This document shows, in pieces, positions 54,527-64,000 of a stretch of DNA of 64,000 nucleotides. The translations under genes were made by a program, and so were the position numbers. The first letter of the stretch is position 1. Each line of letters begins with the position of its first letter. Source of the DNA: Cantharellus purpuraceus (taxonomy: Eukaryota > Basidiomycota > Agaricomycetes > Cantharellales > Hydnaceae); assembly GCA_025174535.1 (NCBI GenBank), contig JALBUN010000017.1, positions 310,001 to 374,000 of the forward strand. The letters are read 5' to 3'. The notes beneath the pieces were generated by a model that saw only the letters and a program-made list of their open reading frames with translations, had not been told where the DNA came from and ran no database searches.

Positions 54527-55518
54527 TTCACGAGCGCTGACATCGTCCTCGGCTGGAGCACGCATGATGTAGGACAGTTTCGTGCGAGGCAATGTGAATG
54601 TCAAGGCAAGGCATGGGATCGACAAAGGGAGGCAACGTATACACACGTCCATGCCGATGTACCCACCACGTTCCAGTAAAATTACCTTGCCAACTTCATC
54701 TTACTCAACTGTCCAGGTTTCGTCGGGTATCTGTTGTAAAGGCAACTTCTATACGCAGTTGGTCTAAGAAAAGATCTGAAGCATCGTCGTACATCTGGTA
54801 TCTGCTTTATACTAAGTAGTCTTGTTGTATATACGAAAAGAGCGTTGTTTAAGTGAAACAAAAAGAAGTCGGCGCTCAGCCATATTGAAAGATATTACAA
54901 TTGTCTTATTGTTCCTTTTTTTCAACAGTATCTGTGTACGATGCAGATATAGATGCTTCTGACATACCAGGTGTTCCGAGTAAGACGACCTTTTGAGCGA
55001 TATAATGTGCCTTCATGGCAACCCTGACTCGGAGGGGGAACACCCACTCTAGATATCGCCATTAGATTATGTCCACACGCATGCCCAATCCCAGGGAGCG
55101 CATCCATCTTGGAGTTAACGCCCAATACGGGACCGCCTGTGCCGTGCTTGAACGAGGCGTGCCAGGCGGTTGTGAGGCCAAGATAGTGCGGCATGACAGT
55201 GAACCTGTGGGAGGCCATGAATTTTATAAAAAAATAATGTGCATACTGGAGAATTTAAGATCGATAGACTGAGATTATAGGCTTTTCTTTGACACGAGTT
55301 CGGGGTGTTCTGCACATAGAACAATATTAGTTGTACTGGTGGATGCTGATTAGATGCACCATGGATTTGAACGACTCGGGATAGAGCTCGTCGATTCTGG
55401 CGCGAATGGTTTTTAGCAGCCTTGAATGCAATTTGGGCTCGTCAAATACAGTCGACGAGTACGGCGGGAGTGCATCCAGGCTTTTGGTCATTGTGGCACG
55501 GCTCAAGATCCCTTTCAT
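54527..55518 (-). pseudogene. M20 amidohydrolase pseudogene, internally deleted
   Basis: Exon 1 equivalent (SLDALPPYSSTVFDEPKLHS) starts at 55,518 and loses about 13 bp before its splice site. Exon 3 is well preserved (FKHGTGGPVLGVNSKMDALP, GIGHACGHNL). Fragments of exon 4 (GKVILLERGGY) and exon 7 remain at 54,527-54,760; exons 5 and 6 and everything after 7 are missing. Same orientation as the intact gene 2.7 kb to the right, so an unequal tandem duplication followed by decay is likely. Confidence 0.82.
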
Positions 55519-57202
55519 TCCAAATGAGCACCGCCAATACCAGGAATGAGCGCTAGCACTCGGACGTCCACGGCCTCAACAATGGAACTCTTGTGTGCAC
55601 TCTGTCTTTGCATTATGAATGACATCAACTTTCTAGATTGAAGTTTGAAAGGTGGAAAGCTGAAATTTCCGGGGTTGTTCTGTCGTAGTACATGGGGAGA
55701 TGAGGAGGGAAACGGCATTAAGCATGGTGTTCAATGGCCTGGTTAAGGTTTTGCCTACCAGATTTCGGGCCAGGCTCTGTTCGACCAACCTTCTGGAATT
55801 CCAATTTGTCATCGTCACCATCCTTCTCCTTACTATAAGCTTAGATTTTACACATGCAAGTGGGAACTCAGTGTTGGGAAAGGGCACAGGAGGGGACACA
55901 CAAAGTGATGGCGACACCGACGTGGTGATGGTTGGGTTACAAACACATGAGTAATTACATAAGAAGTCTAGTTGTATAGTACCTCGGCACTGTCTAATGA
56001 CACGCGCCGCTCGCATATTCCAACACTCAGAAAGACGTACCCACAGAACAACAGATCTTACAAACAGTCCAAAACTAGCATGAAGATAGAGGGTGAAAAC
56101 ACGCGTACAGGTAATGGCAAGCTCCCCACTAGGAAAGCTCTGATGGCTAGAACAAACCCACGGAAATAGCTACGCGAATGTGAGTGAGAGTGTAGGCTCG
56201 CTACTACTAATTCGATCTCTGGATGTATACGACTAGGGCGTATTCATCAGCAAACTGGATCAGAATTGAAATTATGGAACACAATTCAATTTGGTACTGT
56301 ATTAGAGAATATACGTTGCTAATCCAGATTAGCCAACTCAATGGGAAATATTAGGCACAATTCAGTTTTGCTAATCTGGATCACAAATTCGCGTCCGCTG
56401 GGAAAATTACCACGGCCGCTTGCCATGACAGAGCAGCCATTAGTCAGCGGTCTGGACTCTCGTCATGCGAGCAAAGGCGGTCTTTGTTCAGACTCACAGC
56501 AACGTCGTGCACCCATCACTCCCACCACCAAGCACTTAGGTGACCTGAAGTCTCACGCTCAGGTGTAAATCCTTAAATGAACTGAATTCTTGCGCTCAGT
56601 TGTCAATCTTTAAGGGTTGCAAAGGTGCAATCGGTCATACTCGTCGTGGAGTCAGAGTCAAATTCCAGTCTCCATCACCCCACAATCCACTGCACCAAGC
56701 CATAACACGTACATAACTAAGGTGTGATGAAGAAAACACAAGATCAACGCGAAGCTTTAAATGCCGGATGAAGGATAAGTAAAGAGTTGATCGACGGATA
56801 TGGCTGGAAGATCCGGGTACTGTGAGCAGCAGTCAATGACTTGAAAGAGCGACATAATGTCGCGTGCGACGACAACGACAGTGAGGGAGAAGGCAGTGTT
56901 GGAACGCTTGTGGCGATTGCAAGAACGATGGCTGCTCTGCTATGGCCACTTGCCATGGTAGCTTTCCCAGTGCCTGGGACATTCTCCATGTATTCAAACT
57001 CTATTATAATACTTTGTATCTCTTCTTCATTAGATGACACAATGATGTAAGCAGCTTTGTGATATATTTTTAGTTAATCCTATCGCAAATATTTCAAGTC
57101 AGAAGACAAAGGTATCAGTGTTCCATGCAAGCATGGCACCAATCCATTTCACAGCCCACGAGGCAGTGAGTGACATCCAGTTCTATTATACAGAACGGCT
57201 GC
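55519..57202. other. Intergenic
   Basis: The first 200 bp resemble the upstream region of the intact M20 gene (59,400-59,580), confirming the duplication included the promoter. The remainder holds no recognised gene. A 12-bp inverted repeat ATCCAGATTAGC/GCTAATCTGGAT lies at 56,324-56,335 and 56,370-56,381, and a roughly 40-bp tandem duplication at about 56,545-56,625. Confidence 0.45.
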
Positions 57203-59390
57203 TCACAGTCCCGCGGCGGCGGCTCTCTTCGCAGCTTCGAACCCAGCCTTGACCTGCACAGTGCATGCAAACATATACGTCAGTAACGTGGACAGGGTAA
57301 ACCAGGCCGAGGGCAACAAAAAAATGGGCATTCTTTAGAGATAGGACACAACATGAAGGAAAACGCTGACCTTTTTCAAATATTCTTCATCTCTGAGGGC
57401 CTTAGCACCTACCCCTGCAAGTGCCTTGGTCACTGCTAGAGTCGCGGCATGCGCCGCTAGTGTGCGGGCTGCGTTCGCAAACTCGGGGGTGTGGTTCGAG
57501 CTGGGCGAGGGAATCGCTTTACGAAAGGTTGGGTTAACGAATAAAAGATACTAGGCATGGTGGGAAGAGACGTACTGTATCCAGGGTGAAGGCATGGAAG
57601 TGCTAGTGAGGAAGGGAGATAAACGTTTGACATTGAAAAAGGAACAGGCTTCAGAGTAATGTACCTTTGGATATATTTCCCTACCCACACATCATAACGT
57701 CAGCGGGGAATATATACAGAGAATGCACAACATACAAAATCCGTTGAAGCCTGCGACTCTCGCGGGGGTGCTTGGGTCATGCCGTACCGCCCTGTAGCGA
57801 GTCTGATGAATTCCCGGCCTGGGCGGGAGAGGGTTTTAGTATAGTAGTGGTAGGTACACAGATTAAGTATATGATATGCAAATAAATTAAGGGGACTAGA
57901 AGGCAGAATGCCCAGGGAGTTGTGTGGTTGAAGGTAGGTGACACCGACTTACCAAGAACAGGATTCTGCTTCAGTTCGGTGTAGGGTAGACCGCAAGAGA
58001 ATTCGTGCTTGCAGCCTGTGGCCATGGCCGCTGCTCTGTAAATAACCAACATGGTCGTCAATGACGCAATGTCGCAGAGCATCACGTACTCGAAACACGC
58101 GCCAACCCTCTTCGCGAGCGCTATGACCTCGTCCTCGTTTGGAGCACGCACAATGTAGGACAGTTTCGCATAGTCAGGAATGACTGAGGGTGTGAATATG
58201 CGTGAGATGCGTTATGCATCGCGCAAGCAAAACAGGATACAAGAGGGACGCAGTTAGGAATCAACGATAACGGGGAAAAGATGAGCACAAACTATTGGCA
58301 GCCCAATTCTTGCCCTCAATAATCCCGTGGATGCGGTGTGTGGGTTTGATCTGTTGTCGCAAAGCAGAGATGTTCGTGTATGCCAGCACAGCGGCATCGA
58401 GTGCGTTGATACCCTCCCATGGCGCCCCCGATGCGTGGGCACTGCAGGGTCGGCACCAGGGGCAGGGTAAGTAAGGGGACACGTGATGAGGTGCGGGGAG
58501 ACTGACGTATGTCCGGTGAATTCGACGTCTATGAGCTGGATGGCGAGAGCGCCCGGGATGTCAAACATGGGCTCAGGACCTGGACCAGGATGGGACCTGC
58601 AAGAGCAAGTGAACGTCAAGGAAAGACATGCGATCGAAAAACGGAGGTGACGTACATAATGCACAAGTCCATGCCGTCGTACCCACCACGATCCAGCAGA
58701 ATCACCTTGCCACCCCCGCCTTCCTCAGCTATTAGGGTCCATCAGATATCTATTTGGTATGCAGATGCAGATGCCACCCCTCATACCAGGTGTTCCGAGT
58801 AAGACCACCTCTCCAGCGATGTCATGCGCCTCCATGGCAGCCTTGACTCCGAGGGCAACGCCCACTCCGGATATCGCGATTAAATTATGTCCACACGCAT
58901 GCCCAATCCCAGGGAGCGCATCCATCTCGGAGTTGACGCCCAATACGGGACCGCCTGTGCCGTGCTTGAACGAGGCGCGCCAGGCGGTTGTGAGGCCAAG
59001 ATAGTGCGGCGTGACAGTGAACCCGTGGGAGGCCATGAATTCTGTGAGAATATCATGTGCATATCTGAGGGAGGAAGGGGGAGAATGTAAGGTCGGTCGA
59101 GACCGGATGATAACTTGCATACTTTTCTTTGAACATAAGTTCGGGGTGGTCTGCGTACGGATCAGCACTAGTTTTGGAAGGCGATGATTGGACGCACCAT
59201 GAATTTGAATACTGAGCTTCCTCAACTCAGAATCGAGCTCGTCGATTCTGGCGTCAATGGTTTTGAGCACCTTTGAATGCAGTATCGGCTCGTCGGGTAC
59301 AGTCGACGAATACGGCGGGAGTGCATCCAGGCTTTTGGTCTCAACATTGTCGTATGGCTCCATGCCGCCCTTCTGTATCCCAGTGAGCAT
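57203..59390 (-). CDS. M20-family amidohydrolase (PM20D2-like peptidase)
   Basis: Thirteen exons splice to 436 aa without phase conflict: 59,198-59,390; 59,123-59,150; 58,787-59,064; 58,656-58,728; 58,507-58,596; 58,293-58,441; 58,090-58,183; 57,953-58,035; 57,736-57,818; 57,665-57,680; 57,576-57,602; 57,371-57,516; 57,203-57,253. Blocks are IHDHPELMFKEKYAHD, NSEMDALPGIGHACGHN with metal ligands, LLGTPAEEGGGKVILLDRGG, SHPGPGPEP, TAHASGAPWEGINALDA and GRYGMTQAPPRESQASTDFG. Such enzymes hydrolyse N-acyl amino acids or dipeptides with zinc or cobalt. Start is ATG 59,390 (MLTGIQKGG) or 59,363. Exon 10 is only 16 nt. Confidence 0.92.
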
Positions 59391-59747
59391 CTCATACGAG
59401 AAGATAGTATTCAGACACTCACGCGTGCCGTCTCCACAGTGGGACACCCGTGCGCACCATGTCTTTGCGCTGTGAATGACTTCAGCTTTCTAGACAACAA
59501 TTTGAAAGGCGAAATGCTGAAGCAGCCGGGGGTATGCTTGTCGTGGTCCATGGGAAGATGAGGGATGAGACGGCATTTAGGCACACGTTCCAATAAGCCA
59601 TACTCGGTCACGTGCTAGATCTTTACGTGACGTCCATGTGTAGCAATTGTAATGACCTGTATTTCCAGTTTTGCTATGGGCCCCACTTCCAGAGAGCGGA
59701 CAAACAGTACTAGTGAAAATTAGATTGTACAGGTGCATATAGCAGAT
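59391..59747. other. Intergenic, M20 promoter
   Basis: 357 bp, no gene. Part is conserved in the pseudogene copy at 55,519-55,720. Confidence 0.5.
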
Positions 59748-60932
59748 CTACCCAAACCGCTCTTTGGCTAATTGCTTGAACATTTCCATGGTCTTTCTGT
59801 CCTTCTCCTTTATCTGTTCGGCCCGCTCGCTGCGTTCACTGAACCGCGCGTCTCTTTCCGTTCGCCTCTTTGCCTCGAAACGGGCTCGGGCCGCGTCGCG
59901 TTGGGCAAGCCTACAAATCAATGAATGCAACCATTAGCAGGATCCAAATATATTCACGCGCACCTCTCTTTGAAACTGCTGCCGCCTCCCATCAGAACAT
60001 CCTCAGAAACTTCGAGCCCACCATCTTCTTTCGCTTCACGGAATGCACGGTCTCCTTCTCGCTTCACCCTCTTCTTCTCCAACATTCCTTCTCTTCCCAC
60101 CTCTTTTGGACCTACAATATCTTCCACACGCTCTTTATCTTCACCTTTCTCACGCTTCCGTTTGGCTAGATGCGTCATGGTCGCGTACGAAGCCGCGTCC
60201 TCTCGTGCGAGCTGCAAGTCAGCTGTGGATGGGAGTGTGGGCCCTTGCATCCGGCCTGTCCCCTTGGACGGCTGAGATGCAGACGCAGGCGCCCCATACG
60301 TGTCCCCTCCAACAGACTCGCGCACACGCCGCAACTCATCCTCGTTTACGCGTGAGCGATTCGATGCAAACGACCATTTGTACGCGGTCTGCTGATTAGA
60401 TGGGATAGAGGTTGGGTCGACGGGAGCGTATAATTCGTCTGATAGAATGAGTAAGACGCCAGGTCAAGGGTGCCATACATCAAGGCATGCCTGGTAATTT
60501 GCCGCGATTCCATGCCTGCCACAAGATGTTCTAGCATATACTATTAAATTGGGTGTAGAATACACACCTTGACAAACTTGCGAAAATAACTGTGGGGTGA
60601 AGATAAGTATTTCGCTCCATGTCAGTGTTCGAAGGCAGGCAGGGCACACCTGCGCGACTTATCTGCACTAAGCTCGTCAAAATACTATACATTACTACGT
60701 CATGCACAACATTGTGTCTTAAGCCACAGGTACTAACCTTCTTCTTCTCAATGCGCAGCCACCTTCTAAACTCTGCGCTTTTCAGGAAATAATCTTCATC
60801 GCTTATTGGCTCTGCGCCCTGGGGCAACACCTCCCTGTCAGATATGTCGCGAGTATCTCTCGAATGTTTACGCTTGCGTAATTTGGTGGAAGAGCGGCGC
60901 GGCTCAGGAGAGAGTGAACGCAATGCAGGCAT
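59748..60932 (-). CDS. SCI1-like (style cell-cycle inhibitor 1-like) nuclear protein
   Basis: Six exons (60,738-60,932; 60,650-60,684; 60,568-60,589; 60,491-60,515; 59,964-60,438; 59,748-59,910) give 304 aa. The basic N-terminus (RRSSTKLRKRKHSRD) looks like a nuclear signal. The conserved core is DEDYFLKSAEFRRWLRIEKK, YFDELSADKSRSYFRKFVKA, WNRGKLPDELY, matching the SCI1-like domain that I know from plants and many fungi. The rest is a charged helix ending MEMFKQLAKERFG. Molecular role in fungi is unclear. The intron after exon 4 has a GC donor (CAG/GCATGC). Confidence 0.82.
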
Positions 60933-62458
60933 GATATAAGGGTTGTTTATGTAACAGGGCAGTCACATGTCTCTACTTTCACGTCGTGTGACAGTATACT
61001 CCCTTCTTGCACACAAAACTCATATGGATATGCGAGCCGCTATAAAGCATTTCACGTCAGGAAACGAAGTACATACGATAGAGCCTCAATCCTGTTGTCA
61101 CCAGAGCTTCGTAGGCGGTTTGGGAGATTGAACCAGCCTATGAAAGCGCGTTCAGTTCGCGCTGGACCATGCCAAGCAACAAAGTATCCAGAATGGCAGC
61201 CCAGAAACCGTGAAAACAGATGGTTCAAGTATTTAGCATCCAAGTTTGTTTCTTGCCTCTAAGGTGTGCAGATATTTGTCGCTTCAAAGGATTAGTCCAT
61301 ATAGGTGTGTCGTATCAAGGTGGTGCACCCTCAACACTTGAACCGAAACCAGCTATATCTTCTCCTTTCCACATTATGATGACGGGGCCTCTCTTGTACA
61401 AGGAATAAGAAATTAGCTTGCAAATTCCACCTAGTGTCGTGTCTTTGAAGTTAAGTTTTCTCTCCACAGGCTTATCAACATCAGCTCTTGTGAGGCGACA
61501 CTTTGATGGCCATCACCGGATCTGATTCCTTGGCCCCTTGGCCTGAAGCTATGAAGCCTTCCTGGTTGGCGTGGGCGTGTTTGTAGATTTGTTTAACAAT
61601 GGGTGGCTCAGTCTAGGCCGGAAATCGTAGTGGCAATTGTGATGAAATGCGGTCAACGGCTTGAAGTCGCTAACATGAGCTGCATGACTGACCACCTGGG
61701 ATCACGCATAGGAAATGCGAATTTCCGATTCCATTGGCGACATGACTGTTGGAAATGCTTCCTAAATATTCAGGTCATATCCTCATCGTACTGATCTGAA
61801 CAAGCTGTGACATTCATTTCTCCCAGCTGCAAAATTCTCAACTAATGAACAGCTCAATAGGATGTGGCTTAGATTCTCCGAAATCGATGTCGTACGTCTC
61901 CTTCACTTGGGGGTGGTCTTCCTATACGTGGCAATGACGCGTAAGGGTACGAGTGCTCATAGAAGTCCTACCCTGATGTTTTATGAGGATATGTTCAATA
62001 CTCTCTGGATCTCATGGGAGAGACATTCGGTCATGACATGGACTACTCTATTCTCAAAAGTCACCATTGTATTGTCTTCACACCGCGATGACTTGCACTC
62101 TGGAACATACACATGGCAATAGAGAATGGCGTCCCGGTGATCTGCGAGAGGACTGAGAGTACGCCAGGAGTAGCTTAGCTAGTCATAGCACAATGTTTTT
62201 GATTCTCGGACGACGAAAATCTGAGACTACTGGATGCTTCGTGTGTGGATGGTTAGCCAGGGGCGTGCCATTCCGTCTTACATTGTCCACACGCGTAGCG
62301 TCACGTCTTGTCACGCCGAGACAGCAACTGCCACCACACAGCAACAGGTACGTCGTGACTCTTGATTGGAGACAGAATTCCGATCTACCTCACGTGTAGA
62401 TTCCCAGGAGCTGCAACGACAACTCAAGAAGAGGGCGTTTATTTGCGCCCGTTGTGTG
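60933..62458. other. Gene-poor interval upstream of EXO1
   Basis: About 1.5 kb. Short frames at 61,603-61,794 and 61,862-62,122 show no family resemblance. Nothing else supported. Confidence 0.4.
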
Positions 62459-64000
62459 ATGGGCATCTCCGGGCTTTTACCTCTGCTCAAGTCTGTGCAA
62501 AAACCCACTCACCTCTCTGAGCTCGCTGGCAAGACTATAGCTGTGGATGCTTATGTCTGGCTGCACCGAGGGGCGTATGCCTGTGCAATGGAGCTCGTGA
62601 CTGGGGTACCAACGACCAAGTATGTGCCCATGCCCATGCGTCATTCTTGTCGGGAGACATCTACATGTACGTCAGGTCGTACTGACACTCCTTGACAGGT
62701 ACGTTGACTATGCTATGCATCGTATTCGGTTGCTCCAGTATCACAAGATTGTACCCTATGTAGTCTTTGACGGAGGTCCCTTACCCGCAAAGAAAGGAAC
62801 AGAGGTAGAACGTAAACGGTATGAACTGTTCTTTACTGCATGTTATCCATGGGAAATGCTGATGAAATCAACAGAAAACGTGATGAGAGCCTCACTCTGG
62901 CCAGTCAATTGGCTCGGCAGGGTAAGCACAGCCATGCAAGAGAACACTACGTGAAATGTGTGGATATCACAACGCAGATGGCATATCAGCTCATCAAGGT
63001 GGGCATTGCAGACTCAGTAGTCGCAAATGTGCTCATGGTGCTGTGACATTTGTTAGGCCCTTCGCGCCGAACAAATCCCATATATTGTTGCTCCTTATGA
63101 AGCCGATGCCCAGCTCTTCTATTTGGAGGCAATAGGTTTGGTCGATGGGATTCTGACAGAAGACTCTGATCTTCTCATATTCGGGACTCAGTTTCTCCTG
63201 CTGAAACTCGACACTTCGACTGCAATGTGCACTGCCATTGCTGCCAATACGCTTGCATCAAATTCATCTGCAGATCTCCCCCTTCATGGATGGGGAGTGA
63301 AGGAACTACGAGAGTGCGCCATGTTGAGTGGATGTGACTACATAGAGGGTGTTCGGGGTGTGGGTCTCAAAACTGCCTCAAAATATCTAAGGAAGTGGGG
63401 GACCATTGAGAAGGCCCTCAGAGCTCTGAGGATGGATGGTAAACCAGTGGCGAGAGACTGGGAGGAGCGAATGAAGAAAGCGGAAGTCGGGTTCTTAAAT
63501 CAGAGAGTATGGGATCCGCGTAAGGAGGAGATTGTTTATCTGACGGAGCCAGATTGGGCTACATGGACCGATGAACGGGAGGAATTTGTTGGATCGTGAG
63601 TTGTGATAGGTGTGCCCATTCGTTTTGGGGACTCCATATTGAAGCACATCACAGGTACATCGAGGCGGGAATCGCAGGTGGCATTGCACGAGGCGATATT
63701 GACCCAATCACCCTCGAGCCGATGGTCGACACCGTTCCTTTCTTCCAGCCCACAAAGAAACGCGTATGGGCATCCCCATTGATACCCAAAGACCATAATC
63801 GACGTGATGTCACGGATAACAAAGATACCATGTTGGTCAAGGGTTCCTTGTTCCAGTACTTCAGTAAGTTCCTATCTTTTTCGACAAGTCATAACAAATC
63901 CAATTAAGTGGGCGATAGCCAAACAGCTCAAGGATACCAAGCCACGGGCCCCCGCTAAGCCCGTATTGCCATCTCATCCGCTAACTATGCAGGCTGGTCG
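62459..64000 (+). CDS. EXO1: Exonuclease 1 (5' part, continues past the window)
   Basis: Exons 62,459-62,619, 62,699-62,818, 62,875-62,998, 63,057-63,595 and 63,655-63,863, then an intron and a last exon starting near 63,917 or 63,927. MGISGLLPLLKSV opens the XPG-N domain, with AGKTIAVDAYVWLHRGAYAC, PYVVFDGGPLPAKK and VERKRKRDESL. The XPG-I motif is VAPYEADAQLFYL with ILTEDSDLLIFG, and the helix-hairpin-helix reads LSGCDYIEGVRGVGLKTA. This is the FEN1/EXO1 nuclease class. MGISGLLP and the GVRGVGLKTA spacing favour EXO1 over FEN1. It acts in mismatch repair and end resection. Confidence 0.93.

Noticed and set aside
59668..59690. GCTATGGGCCCC resembling the Copia primer site
   Set aside because: Differs at the critical GGTTATG, and no LTR end or gag lies next to it.
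1..64000. CRISPR array
   Set aside because: Eukaryotic sequence; no spaced identical repeats of that kind. The only short tandem arrays are minisatellites.

Overview
The window comes from a basidiomycete fungus, almost certainly an Agaricomycete. The evidence is intron-dense genes with 45-80 bp introns, proteins of the basidiomycete-expanded DUF6533 family, an SRPK-like kinase of basidiomycete type, a fungal GPI-type chitin deacetylase, and fungal Copia, chromodomain-Gypsy and Tad-like LINE elements. No species can be named from this sequence alone.

The window has two halves. Bases 1 to about 37,400 are a transposon-rich island. Two diverged copies of a 3.6-kb segment carrying a DUF6533 membrane-protein gene bound it (1,190-4,915 and 33,735-37,365), with a third small fragment at 610-1,150. 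Between them lie: a degenerate Copia remnant (5,040-5,605); two near-identical Copia elements in inverted orientation (5,949-9,585 and 9,586-14,798), the second cutting an SRPK-like kinase gene; a decayed RNase H-bearing LINE (about 16,040-23,940) holding at least two nested insertions; another Copia 5' end (to 24,534); and a 5'-truncated chromodomain Gypsy (26,041-31,012). Two solo LTRs, two copies of an AT-rich small repeat and three copies of a further repeat (called Y here) complete the island.

The most unusual object is the Gypsy element. Its coding sequence, spacer, extra 3' ORF and LTR are all tiled with perfect short inverted repeats (arms 7-11 bp, loops 1-10 nt, one every few tens of bases), far more than expected by chance. 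A two-part ORF of unknown function lies between its integrase and its 3' LTR.

Bases 37,600 to 47,300 are compact, GC-rich and gene-dense: mitochondrial ribosomal protein uL2m (6 exons), a NIMA-family kinase (11 exons), a homeodomain protein divergently transcribed from the kinase over 131 bp, a family-16 methyltransferase, and a secreted chitin deacetylase (10 exons). Exon models were read directly from splice sites and each of the spliced ones gives an intact frame.

Bases 47,300 to 57,200 are sparse. They hold diverged tandem repeats, a DUF6533 gene, and two pseudogene copies of an M20 amidohydrolase. The intact 13-exon M20 gene follows (57,203-59,390), then an SCI1-like nuclear protein (59,748-60,932) and the 5' part of exonuclease 1 (from 62,459), which runs off the end.
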